Source: Clostridia bacterium
GTDB lineage: Bacteria; Bacillota; Clostridia; Oscillospirales; Acutalibacteraceae
Length of the DNA: 64,000 nucleotides
Assembly (NCBI GenBank): GCA_017452785.1
Contig: JAFTLT010000017.1
Location: 1-64,000 of the forward strand
Direction of reading: 5' to 3'
Below the pieces are notes generated by a model. It saw nothing but the letters and a program-made list of their open reading frames with translations. It ran no database searches and was not told the origin of the DNA. This document shows positions 16,475 to 24,513 of the stretch, piece after piece. The stretch's first letter is position 1. Each line of letters opens with the position of its first letter. Position numbers and translations under genes: made by a program.

Positions 16475-17980
16475 ATGGAAAACAAACGCAGAGCAGGTGT
16501 TCTCATGCACATAACCTCACTGCCGGGTAAATACGGCACAGGTGTTATGGGCAAGGATGCCCGTGAGTTTATAGACAGCCTTAATGAAATGGGTTTTCGC
16601 TATTGGCAGGTGTTGCCCCTCAACCCTACCGATGACAGCGGCTCGCCCTATTGTTCATACAGTGCCTTTGCAGGCAATATTTCACTTATCGACCCCGACG
16701 GTCTTTTTGAAAAAGGCTTTGTCAGTGAAGCTGATATAAAAGAGTGTGAATATGACGGCAGCATCTACTGCACAAATCACGAATTTGCTTACAGCACGAG
16801 AATGACTCTTCTTAAAAAAGCCTTTACTGATATCGACTGTGATACGGCTGCACTTATCAGAATTTTCAGAGAGCAGAACACATGGGCAGAGGATTATGCC
16901 TACTTTATGGCACTTCGTGATTTTTATGACAAAAAGCCTTGGTGGGAATGGGATGAAAAACACGCCCGTTACTCTGAGGCGCAGAAGTGCAAAGGTGATT
17001 TTGCAGAAACTATTGCTTTTTATGTCTTCACTCAGTATGTTTTCTTCACTCAGTGGAGAAGCCTTAAGGAATATGCCAACTCAAAGAATGTGTTTATATT
17101 AGGCGATATGCCTATATATGTCAGCCGAGACAGCGCTGATGTGTGGAGTGATACTGATAGCTTTGAGATAAATCCGAAAAGCCTTCAGCCTGAAGCTGTT
17201 GCAGGTGTGCCACCCGACTATTTTTCCGAAGACGGTCAGCTTTGGGGCAACCCCCTTTATAACTGGAAAAAAATGAAAAAAGACGGCTACAAGTGGTGGA
17301 TTAACCGCCTTGAGTGTTCGCTCAAGCTTTATGACAAGGTGAGAATTGACCACTTCAGAGCCTTTGCCTCATATTGGACAGTGCCTGCCGACAGCAAAAC
17401 TGCAAAAACCGGTGAGTGGCGTGACGGCCCCGGAATGGATTTATTTAATGCAGTAAAGGAAAAGCTACCCGATGCGGATATTATTGCAGAGGACTTAGGC
17501 ACCTTCGGCGAGGATGTAATAAAGCTGCTTGAAGATACCCGGTTCCCCGGCATGAGAGTCATACAGTTCGGCTTTGACCCTATGGGTGACAGCACACATC
17601 TGCCCCATAATTATCCTAAAAATTCGACCGCTTATGTTGGTACCCACGACAACAACACAATTCTCGGTTGGCTATGGGATGCCGCACCTGACGAAAGAGC
17701 CTATGCACTTCGCTACTGCTGCTATGGCGGAAGCAATTGGGGTGACGGTGGAGCATATAGCGGCTCATGCAGAGCTGTTATTGAAACAGTGTGGAAAAGT
17801 GCAGCCGACACGGCAATAGTTGCAGTGCAGGATATGTGCGGCTACGGCAAGGATGCGAGAATGAATATCCCCGGCACGACGGAAAACAACTGGAGCTTCA
17901 GAATAAGCCACGACGGACTTAATTCCATTGATAAGAATTACTACAGAGAGATAAATCATATTTACAGACGCTATTATTAA
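16475..17980 (+). CDS. malQ: 4-alpha-glucanotransferase (amylomaltase)
   Basis: A 501-aa GH77 enzyme transferring alpha-1,4-glucan chains between maltodextrins in the cytosol. Family motifs are visible: RRAGVLMHITSLPGKYG at the start, QVLPLNPTDDSGSPY, VRIDHFRAF with the nucleophile Asp, IAEDLGTFGEDV with the acid Glu, and GTHDNNT. Length is typical. The ATG follows ACAGGAG. No other glycogen or maltose genes are adjacent, so it appears to act as a stand-alone unit. Confidence 0.96.
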   Translation: MENKRRAGVLMHITSLPGKYGTGVMGKDAREFIDSLNEMGFRYWQVLPLNPTDDSGSPYCSYSAFAGNISLIDPDGLFEKGFVSEADIKECEYDGSIYCTNHEFAYSTRMTLLKKAFTDIDCDTAALIRIFREQNTWAEDYAYFMALRDFYDKKPWWEWDEKHARYSEAQKCKGDFAETIAFYVFTQYVFFTQWRSLKEYANSKNVFILGDMPIYVSRDSADVWSDTDSFEINPKSLQPEAVAGVPPDYFSEDGQLWGNPLYNWKKMKKDGYKWWINRLECSLKLYDKVRIDHFRAFASYWTVPADSKTAKTGEWRDGPGMDLFNAVKEKLPDADIIAEDLGTFGEDVIKLLEDTRFPGMRVIQFGFDPMGDSTHLPHNYPKNSTAYVGTHDNNTILGWLWDAAPDERAYALRYCCYGGSNWGDGGAYSGSCRAVIETVWKSAADTAIVAVQDMCGYGKDARMNIPGTTENNWSFRISHDGLNSIDKNYYREINHIYRRYY

Positions 17981-18142
17981 CAGCGCGTTTTTGGTAACTT
18001 TTTGGGCGCCAGCAAAAAGTTACGCCTGCCCGGCGAGGGCGAAAGAAACAAGGAATGATGAATTGACCCTGAGGGTCATGAATTGGATTCGCCATGAATT
18101 GCATCTGCGATGCATGAATTGAAGCTTCGCTTCATTGAATTT
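17981..18142 (+). repeat. Composite hairpin repeat, copy A
   Basis: Begins with a GTAACTTTTTGG / CAAAAAGTTAC stem and a GCCCGGCGAGGGC stem, followed from 18061 by four short stem-loops separated by ATGAATT words: GACC/GGTC, TGG/CCA, GCATC/GATGC and GAAGC/GCTTC. The same layout recurs at 29844-29990. It fills the malQ-aconitase gap and may also terminate malQ. Confidence 0.8.
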
Positions 18143-18174
18143 TAGTTTAAATCAAATCGAAAGGGACGATACAA

Positions 18175-20451
18175 ATGATAGAAATTATCAATCACGGTGT
18201 ACACCTTGTTGACGGCAGAGAGCTTGTTGACGGTACAGCCGAACAGCAGAAAGCAAAGCTCAGCTCAATGGGTCTGAGAGCAAGAGAAGACAGAAACGGC
18301 ACAATTGCCTATTCAATTTTAAATTCACACAACACCACTCCCGATGCTGAAAAAATGAGAGTCAAGTTCGACTCACTTATTTCACATGACATCACATATG
18401 TTGGCATAATTCAGACTGCAAGAGCAAGCGGACTTAAGAAGTTTCCTCTGCCCTATGCAATGACAAACTGCCACAACAGCCTTTGCGCCGTTGGCGGTAC
18501 CATTAACGAGGATGACCATGTTTTCGGTCTGTCTGCCGCTAAAAAATACGGAGGTATTTATGTGCCTGCAAATCAGGCAGTTATTCACCAGTACGCAAGA
18601 GAAATGATGTCAAAGTGCGGCAATATGCTCCTTGGTTCAGACAGCCACACACGTTACGGTGCCCTTGGTACTATGGGCGTTGGTGAAGGTGGCCCTGAGC
18701 TCGTTAAGCAGCTGCTCTCTAACACATGGGATATTACACCTCCTCAGGTTGTGCTCGTTTATCTTGAAAATGCTCCTAAGAGAGGCATAGGCCCCCACGA
18801 CGTTGCAATTGCACTTTGCGGTGCAGTGTTCAAAGATGGACTTGTAACAAACAAGGTGCTCGAATTCGTTGGCCCCGGTGTGAAAAATCTCAGCATGGAT
18901 TTCCGTATCGGCATCGATGTTATGACAACTGAAACTGCCTGCCTTTCATCAATATGGGAAACAGACGAAAAGGTTAAGGATTTCTATACCGTACACGGCA
19001 GACCTCAGGATTATAAAGAACTCTCTCCCGAAAAGGTTGCTTATTACGACATGGCAATCAAGATTGACCTTGCCAAAATGGAAAGTATGATTGCTCTTCC
19101 CTTCCACCCCTCAAACGCTTATACCATCCACGAGCTGCAGCAGAATCCCGAAATTCTTCGTGAGGTTGAAAAAGCTGCTAAGGCTCAGTTCGGTGATAAG
19201 GTTGATTTTAAACTTATGGATAAGGTCGTTGACGGAAAAATCCACATTGACCAGGGTGTTATTGCAGGCTGTGCAGGCGGTATGTTTGAAAATATCTGCG
19301 AAGCTGCTGCAATTCTTGACGGCAAGAGCACAGGCGACGGTTACTTCAACCTTTCTGTTTATCCCTCAAGTGTACCCGTTAACCTTGCACTTATCAGAAA
19401 CGGAGTTCAGGGCAAGCTCCTTGAGGCAGGTGCGGTCTTCAAGCCTTGCTTCTGCGGCCCCTGCTTCGGTGCAGGTGATGTGCCTGCAAATAACGGCCTT
19501 TCAATCAGACACACAACACGAAACTTCCCCAACAGAGAAGGCAGCAAGCCCGGTGACGGTCAGCTTTCAGGTGTTGCACTTGTTGATTCACGTTCAATTG
19601 CTGCAACTGCTCTTAATAAGGGTGTGCTCACAGCTGCAACTGATGTGGCAATTCCCGAATATGACAGCGCTTACAGCTTCGAGAGGGGTGTGTATGAAAA
19701 GAGAGTTTACCAGGGCTTTGGCAAGGCAGATGAAAGCGCTGAGCTGAAATTCGGCCCCAACATCACAGACTGGCCTAAGATGTACGCACTTGAGGATAAC
19801 CTCTTAGTAAAGCTTGCCTGCGTAATTCACGATGATGTTACTACAACCGACGAGCTTATTCCCTCAGGTGAAACCTCATCCTACCGTTCAAATCCCCTTC
19901 GTCTTTCAGAATATGCACTCTCACGCCGTGAGCCTCAGTATGTTCCCAGAGCAAAGGCAGTGGCTGCTGAGGAAGCAAAGAGACGTGAGGATAACTCATC
20001 AGATGAAGTTATCAGCGTGCTTGCAAAGGTTTGCACCAATGCAGAAGAAACAGCAAAGCACACTCAGTTTGGCTCATGTGTTTTTGCAAGACGCCCCGGT
20101 GACGGCTCAGCAAGAGAGCAGGCAGCATCATGCCAGAAGGTACTTGGCGGCTTTGCAAATATCTGCTATGAGTTTGCAACAAAGCGTTACAGAAGCAACT
20201 GTATCAACTGGGGTATTCTTCCCTTTACGCTTGACAAGGAAAGAGAGTTCAACTACTCAGACGGTGATTATGTTTTCGTGCCCGGCATCAGAGAAGCAAT
20301 CAAAAATGGAGTGGAGGAAATTCCCGGCAAGGTTATCACCAAAGACAGCGTCGAGGATATCACACTTTATGTTAAGGGCCTGACAGAAGAAGAAAAGACA
20401 ATTATTCTTGACGGCTGTCTTATGAATTATTACAAGGCTCAGATGCAATAA
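18175..20451 (+). CDS. Aconitase-family hydratase (probable aconitate hydratase)
   Basis: A 758-aa enzyme of the aconitase superfamily, which isomerises citrate and isocitrate through a 4Fe-4S cluster. Likely cluster ligands are in TNCHNSLC, in GCAGGMFENI and in CFCGPCFGAGD, although the last is richer in Cys than in standard aconitases. LLGSDSHTRYGALGTMGVGEGG is strongly conserved. The C-terminal swivel domain is present (ASCQKVLGGFANICYEFATKRYRSNC). The overall type is close to the YbhJ-like hydratases, so the substrate is inferred from the isocitrate dehydrogenase gene 6 kb away. The ribosome site is AAAGGGACG. Confidence 0.85.
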   Translation: MIEIINHGVHLVDGRELVDGTAEQQKAKLSSMGLRAREDRNGTIAYSILNSHNTTPDAEKMRVKFDSLISHDITYVGIIQTARASGLKKFPLPYAMTNCHNSLCAVGGTINEDDHVFGLSAAKKYGGIYVPANQAVIHQYAREMMSKCGNMLLGSDSHTRYGALGTMGVGEGGPELVKQLLSNTWDITPPQVVLVYLENAPKRGIGPHDVAIALCGAVFKDGLVTNKVLEFVGPGVKNLSMDFRIGIDVMTTETACLSSIWETDEKVKDFYTVHGRPQDYKELSPEKVAYYDMAIKIDLAKMESMIALPFHPSNAYTIHELQQNPEILREVEKAAKAQFGDKVDFKLMDKVVDGKIHIDQGVIAGCAGGMFENICEAAAILDGKSTGDGYFNLSVYPSSVPVNLALIRNGVQGKLLEAGAVFKPCFCGPCFGAGDVPANNGLSIRHTTRNFPNREGSKPGDGQLSGVALVDSRSIAATALNKGVLTAATDVAIPEYDSAYSFERGVYEKRVYQGFGKADESAELKFGPNITDWPKMYALEDNLLVKLACVIHDDVTTTDELIPSGETSSYRSNPLRLSEYALSRREPQYVPRAKAVAAEEAKRREDNSSDEVISVLAKVCTNAEETAKHTQFGSCVFARRPGDGSAREQAASCQKVLGGFANICYEFATKRYRSNCINWGILPFTLDKEREFNYSDGDYVFVPGIREAIKNGVEEIPGKVITKDSVEDITLYVKGLTEEEKTIILDGCLMNYYKAQMQ

Positions 20452-20465
20452 ATGCGAAATTGTGG

Positions 20466-20684
20466 ATAACCCCTCAGTCAAAACCTAAAGGTTTTGCCGG
20501 CTTTTACTTTGTAAACGGGCACCCTTTTGTCTGCTTTGCAGTCATTTTCTCTAACAGGGGAATTACCTTTAAGTGGAGCCGAGATTATTGCGGCACCTGG
20601 CGGTGCATTTTTGTCAAAGGATGAAATGAGCGCCGTAAAATAGAAGAGTCTTTTAATTAGCCTTCCCTTTCACACGGGAAGGCT
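20466..20684. repeat. Intergenic repeat of the CCCTCAGTCA type, copy 1
   Basis: After the hydratase gene there is no ORF for 363 bp. The segment opens with AACCCCTCAGTCA (20468-20480), an AAACCT/AGGTTT hairpin, a GGAGCCGAGA word, and a GGCACCTGGCGGTGC stem, and ends with AGCCTTCCC (20659-20667) paired to GGGAAGGCT (20676-20684). Copy 2 lies at 34436-34545. It probably also serves as the terminator. Confidence 0.6.
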
Positions 20685-20750
20685 ATTGAATTTAGAAGAA
20701 AAATTCGTCAGTTATATTTTTAAGGTATGCCATTATTTTAGAAAATTTAA

Positions 20751-20779
20751 TAGACAAAAAATAACAAGTTTGCTATAAT
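20751..20779 (+). promoter_or_regulatory. Promoter of metallophosphoesterase copy 2
   Basis: TAGACA (20751-20756), 17-nt spacer, TATAAT (20774-20779). Confidence 0.7.
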
Positions 20780-20814
20780 ATACCACAAGACAAACTTGAA
20801 ACGGAGATGTTGAA

Positions 20815-22272
20815 ATGAAAACAATGAAAAAATCAATCAGTATTCTTTTGGCACTTCTTATGCTTATTTCCTGCTTCGGCACTGCTTCGGCAGCGGATGT
20901 GACTGAGCAGCAGTGGAATGACAGCTGGAATGCACAGGACTCAGAATACCTTGCGGCAGTGACAATGTTCCCCGGCAGCGATGAAAGTGAAAGATATGTG
21001 GCATGGTACAGTGAAAGTGCTGACGGCTATGTTGAGCTTACCTCTTCAAAGGGTACTGAGAAAATTGCTGCTGCAGCAAACGCTGCTCCTGAGGGAGATT
21101 ACAGACTCAGCGCACTTATCACAGGTCTTACAGAAGGCTCTTACAGCTACAGATGTGTAAGCGGTGATTACACATCAGAAACCTATGAATTCACAGTTGA
21201 AAACTACGACAGCTTCACAGCTCTTTATGTTTCCGATATTCACTCAAGCAACAATGATGAGAGTAACGCAAACAGACTCAGAGACACAAACTACAACTAC
21301 AACAGAATGCTCGAAAAGGCTAAAGAGAAAGCTCTTTCAAAGGGCACAACACTCGATCTGATTGTTTCAGGCGGCGATCAGGCAGGCGAAGGCCTCAGAT
21401 GTGAGTTTGAGGGTCTCAGCTCACCTGAAATGATGAAGGAATATCCCTTTGCTATTGCAGTCGGCAACCATGACAGAAAGAGTGTAGGCTATAAATATTA
21501 CACTGCTGTGCCCAATGAATCCGAAACTATGAATTTCAAGTCATATATCGGCAACGACTATTGGTTCAGACAGGGAAATGCCCTTTTCCTTATGCTTGAC
21601 TCATGCAATACTTCAATGCCCGGTCACTATCTGTTTATGAAAAAGGCAGTGAAAGAAAATCCTGATGCAAAGTGGATAATTGCAGTTATGCACCACGATA
21701 TGTTCGGCGGCAGAGAGGAATGGCTCTATAGTGAAAATGCACTTCTTCGCCTTCTCTGGACTCCTCTTTTCGATGAATTCGGTGTTGATCTTTGCCTTTA
21801 CGGTCACAGCCACTACTACAGTGTTTCAAATGTAATTTATGATAACAAGACAGTTCAGGGTCTTGCAGGTGCAAGCAAAATCAAAAATCCTGAAGGAACA
21901 ATCTATCTTTCTTCTGGTGCTATAAATAATCTTGCACCCCTTCTCACAGATGAGGGCGAAATTCCTCCCATTGGTGAAAATGCAGCCTTTACCTTCCTTG
22001 AAGAAGAGATTATCTATAATCTTCTTGATTTTAGCGGTGACAGCCTCACAATCAAATCATATACCGTTGACAGTGATGAAGAATTCTATTCACTTGAAAT
22101 TGAAAAGACAGGCAATCAGGGCGGACATCAGCTGCGCAACTCCAAGCCTCTTGTCAAACTCCTTTTCTGGGTAACAAGAATAGTAAATGTTATCAACAAT
22201 ATTGATATGTATAACAGATATAAAGAGCAGGGCTTTGATGTTTCACTCAAAGAAGGCTTAATCGGTTCATAA
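20815..22272 (+). CDS. Secreted metallophosphoesterase, copy 2
   Basis: A 485-aa paralogue of the protein at 8979-10433, colinear from signal peptide to C-terminus. It keeps every metal-site motif: SDIHSS, SGGDQ, GNHDRK, MHHDMFGG and GHSHYY. The N-terminal fibronectin-like domain has the same MFPGSDE...AWYSES pattern. The C-terminal helix TRIVNVINNI and the ending EGLIGS are nearly identical to copy 1. It has its own promoter and terminator. The pair probably arose by duplication; substrate difference cannot be told from sequence. Confidence 0.88.
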   Translation: MKTMKKSISILLALLMLISCFGTASAADVTEQQWNDSWNAQDSEYLAAVTMFPGSDESERYVAWYSESADGYVELTSSKGTEKIAAAANAAPEGDYRLSALITGLTEGSYSYRCVSGDYTSETYEFTVENYDSFTALYVSDIHSSNNDESNANRLRDTNYNYNRMLEKAKEKALSKGTTLDLIVSGGDQAGEGLRCEFEGLSSPEMMKEYPFAIAVGNHDRKSVGYKYYTAVPNESETMNFKSYIGNDYWFRQGNALFLMLDSCNTSMPGHYLFMKKAVKENPDAKWIIAVMHHDMFGGREEWLYSENALLRLLWTPLFDEFGVDLCLYGHSHYYSVSNVIYDNKTVQGLAGASKIKNPEGTIYLSSGAINNLAPLLTDEGEIPPIGENAAFTFLEEEIIYNLLDFSGDSLTIKSYTVDSDEEFYSLEIEKTGNQGGHQLRNSKPLVKLLFWVTRIVNVINNIDMYNRYKEQGFDVSLKEGLIGS

Positions 22273-22277
22273 AATAT

Positions 22278-22310
22278 ATTCCCGAAGTTTAGTGCTTCGG
22301 GAATTTTTTA
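22278..22310 (+). terminator. Terminator of metallophosphoesterase copy 2
   Basis: ATTCCCGAAG (22278-22287) pairs with CTTCGGGAAT (22295-22304), then TTTTTT. Confidence 0.9.
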
Positions 22311-22321
22311 ATAAAAAAGAA

Positions 22322-22349
22322 AACCTCTTTGCGTGAAAGCAAAGAGGTA
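22322..22349 (-). terminator. Terminator of the tandem small-peptide genes
   Basis: ACCTCTTTGC pairs with GCAAAGAGGT around a short loop, just beyond the stop of the 33-aa peptide gene on the minus strand. Confidence 0.7.
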
Positions 22350-22360
22350 AACTTTTAAAA

Positions 22361-22462
22361 TCAGTTATCCATCTTGAAAACTGTATCCAAGAATTTAAAG
22401 AAACCATCAAAAATTCTTGAAAATGCAAGATAGATTTTTTCAACAAGTTCTGCCCATTCCAT
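22361..22462 (-). CDS. 33-aa amphipathic small peptide
   Basis: A very short gene, second of two in tandem on the minus strand. The ATG at 22462 follows GGAAGGAGA. The peptide opens MEWAELVEKIYL and continues as one amphipathic helix rich in Phe (IFDGFFKFLDTVF), ending KMDN. There is no signal peptide or cysteine. It lies 36 bp downstream of the 49-aa peptide gene and shares its promoter at 22718-22746 and the terminator at 22322-22349. Function unknown; two-peptide bacteriocin, membrane-active or regulatory roles are possibilities only. Confidence 0.7.
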   Translation of the reverse strand: MEWAELVEKIYLAFSRIFDGFFKFLDTVFKMDN

Positions 22463-22498
22463 AGTAAATTCTCCTTCCTAAAAAATAGGTAAAAACAA

Positions 22499-22648
22499 TT
22501 AAGCTGTTGTTGTCTCGTCGTCGATGTTGGGATAGTCTTCGGGAGGCCATTCGCCGTTTGCAAATAAGAACTGAAGCCACTGAATTACGCGGTCCATAAA
22601 TGCAAGGAATTCATCCCAAACGTTAAGGAAAGCATTCATATCGATCAT
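22499..22648 (-). CDS. 49-aa amphipathic small peptide with acidic tail
   Basis: First of two tandem peptide genes. The ATG at 22648 follows AAGGAGA. Residues 5-29 form an amphipathic, Trp/Phe-rich helix (FLNVWDEFLAFMDRVIQWL), followed by a proline-rich acidic tail with EWPPEDYP and DDE, reminiscent of the acidic tail of the 35-aa peptide at 1465-1572. There is no signal sequence. It is driven by a consensus promoter. Confidence 0.7.
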   Translation of the reverse strand: MIDMNAFLNVWDEFLAFMDRVIQWLQFLFANGEWPPEDYPNIDDETTTA

Positions 22649-22717
22649 ATTGCGTTTCTCCTTTCGCAAGATTGGTAATTAAAAATAGAGATAATAACCC
22701 TATTTAGAGTCAAACAC

Positions 22718-22746
22718 ATTGTACTATCAAATGTGTTTTTTGTCAA
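22718..22746 (-). promoter_or_regulatory. Promoter of the tandem small-peptide genes
   Basis: On the minus strand TTGACA (22741-22746), 17-nt spacer, TACAAT (22718-22723); start codon 70 bases downstream. The rest of 22750-22960 is AT rich with no ORF. Confidence 0.8.
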
Positions 22747-22963
22747 CACGTTTTAACTAAATTTTAAATTTTCGTGAAGTTGCACATAATTTGTCTTTAT
22801 TTTTCATTAAGGTTTCTAAATGAAATTACCAATTCAGCAAATAAAATTTTGGTAAGTTCTCACAAAAAAGACAGATATTATATATTTGTCAACAACAGTT
22901 TTTTTTAATTAATTATGAATAATGCACAATTCACAGTCAACTCAACATTAGTGAAAATGTCCT

Positions 22964-22992
22964 TTGAAAGTGCTGCAAATTGATGATATAAT
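22964..22992 (+). promoter_or_regulatory. Promoter of the CarD-like gene
   Basis: TTGAAA (22964-22969), 17-nt spacer, TATAAT (22987-22992). Confidence 0.75.
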
Positions 22993-23027
22993 ATAATAGT
23001 AATAATATCACCCTACGGAGGCCGATT

Positions 23028-23543
23028 ATGAGCGAAAAGTATACAGCCGGCACATTTCTTGTCTATGACACATACGGCATTTGCAAAATAAGTGAAGTGA
23101 AAAAGATGACATTTTTAAAGGGCACACCCTTGCAGACCTATTATGTGCTCTCACCGCTGAATTCACCGTCTTCCACATTTTATGTGCCTGCAGATAACGA
23201 AACTCTTGCCGGCAAGCTGAGAGAACCGATGAGCGAAAGAGAAATAAAGGGGCTTCTCAGTGAGAGTGAAAAAATATCTCTTGACTGGATTGATAACAGA
23301 CAAACCAGAAACGAAAACTTCCGCCGCATACTCGATGGCGGCATTACACCTGAGCTGATTGCTCTGATAAGATGCCTTTATTCAAGGAAAACACAGCTGC
23401 AGGAAAACGGCAAAAAGCTCAGCGGTACCGACGAAGGTATATTCACTTCAGCTGAAAAGCTGGTGAAAGAGGAATTTGCTTTTTCACTGAAAATTGAAAG
23501 CGAAAAGGTTGCAGAATATATTCAAAGCTATCTTGAAAGCTGA
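23028..23543 (+). CDS. CarD/CdnL-family transcription factor
   Basis: A 171-aa regulator with the CarD N-terminal RNA-polymerase-interaction domain: YTAGTFLVYDTYGICKI, YYVLSPLNSPSSTFYVPADN. Residues 70-171 form the helical DNA-contacting part. CarD proteins bind the beta subunit and stabilise open promoter complexes; this fold also occurs at the start of Mfd. It lies alone between its own promoter and a terminator. The ribosome site is ACGGAGG. Confidence 0.88.
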   Translation: MSEKYTAGTFLVYDTYGICKISEVKKMTFLKGTPLQTYYVLSPLNSPSSTFYVPADNETLAGKLREPMSEREIKGLLSESEKISLDWIDNRQTRNENFRRILDGGITPELIALIRCLYSRKTQLQENGKKLSGTDEGIFTSAEKLVKEEFAFSLKIESEKVAEYIQSYLES

Positions 23544-23550
23544 GCCCTGC

Positions 23551-23587
23551 CCGTACCCCTGACAAAAATAGGGGTGCGGATTTTGTT
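23551..23587 (+). terminator. Terminator of the CarD-like gene
   Basis: CCGTACCCCT (23551-23560) pairs with AGGGGTGCGG (23570-23579, one mismatch), then ATTTTGTTT. Confidence 0.8.
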
Positions 23588-23598
23588 TATATTATATA

Positions 23599-23628
23599 TT
23601 GATAAGGGCAGTTTTTTTGTTGTATAAT
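23599..23628 (+). promoter_or_regulatory. Promoter of the cytidylate-kinase-like gene
   Basis: TTGATA (23599-23604), 18-nt spacer, TATAAT (23623-23628). Confidence 0.65.
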
Positions 23629-23660
23629 ATAAGAGAGAAAACCACAAAGAGGTGACAGAA

Positions 23661-24257
23661 ATGAAAAAGATTATTACAATTTCGAGAGAGTTCGGCTCAG
23701 GCGGCAGAAGCATAGGAAAGCTGGTTGCCGATAAGCTGGGTTATGAATATTATGACAGCGAGCTTGCACAAAGAGTTGCCAAGGAAACAGGTTTTGACCC
23801 TGAGTATATTGCCGATGCAGGTGAGTATGCGCCGGGAAGAAGTATGCTGTCTTATGCTTTTTCTTCATCGGTGCCTCAGGCTCACAGCAGCACAATGAAC
23901 GCCAATGACTACCTCTGGTCTGCACAGTGCAGGATTATTCTCGAACTTGCCGAAAAGGGAGACTGTGTTATAGTGGGCAGATGTGCAGACTATATTCTTC
24001 GTGAAAGAGACGACTGCCTCAATGTTTTCATTCACGCCGCCACTGACTATAAAGCTAAGAGAATTGTTGAGCTTTACGGCGTGACAGACAAGAGCCCCGA
24101 AAAGCGCCTTAGTGACAAGGATGCCAAGAGACGGGTCAACTATAAATATTTCACAGGCAGAGAATGGGGCGACACTGCCAACTATCATCTTTGCCTTGAC
24201 AGCTCATATTTCGGCCAGGATGAGTGTGCAGATATTATAGTGAGCCTTGCAAAATAA
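23661..24257 (+). CDS. Cytidylate-kinase-like family protein
   Basis: A 198-aa P-loop protein of the cytidylate-kinase-like family common in gut Clostridia. The nucleotide-binding start is ISREFGSGGRSIGKLVADKLG, followed by YYDSEL; VIVGRCADYILRE and the basic YKAKRIVELYG are the lid and base regions. True Cmk is usually a separate gene, so the substrate is uncertain; it may be a second nucleoside monophosphate kinase. I prefer the ATG at 23661 (AGAGGTG ribosome site) over the GTG at 23652. Confidence 0.82.
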   Translation: MKKIITISREFGSGGRSIGKLVADKLGYEYYDSELAQRVAKETGFDPEYIADAGEYAPGRSMLSYAFSSSVPQAHSSTMNANDYLWSAQCRIILELAEKGDCVIVGRCADYILRERDDCLNVFIHAATDYKAKRIVELYGVTDKSPEKRLSDKDAKRRVNYKYFTGREWGDTANYHLCLDSSYFGQDECADIIVSLAK

Positions 24258-24267
24258 AATATTTTTG

Positions 24268-24300
24268 GGACGCGGGTGAGTGCCTGCGTTCTTTTTTTTG
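24268..24300 (+). terminator. Terminator after the cytidylate-kinase-like gene
   Basis: GACGCGGG pairs imperfectly with CCTGCGTTC, followed by TTTTTTTT. Confidence 0.65.
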
Positions 24301-24513
24301 TGATGCCGCCGAAAAGATTTCATATAGATTACACAGAGGGTTATTAAAATTGGCGGACATTTTAATAATTTTTAATTGTTACTTTTTTAAGTAAATGGAA
24401 ACTTTATATATAGGAGAGGGTTATTTGACAGATAATAGAAAAGGATGTGATAAAGTATTATTTGATTATAAACCCTAAAACAAAGAAAACAAAATAACGA
24501 AGGAGTAACATTT

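Noticed and set aside
19091-19747. Plus-strand second frame of 218 codons inside the aconitase-family gene
   Set aside because: Out-of-frame shadow in a biased coding region; no start signals.
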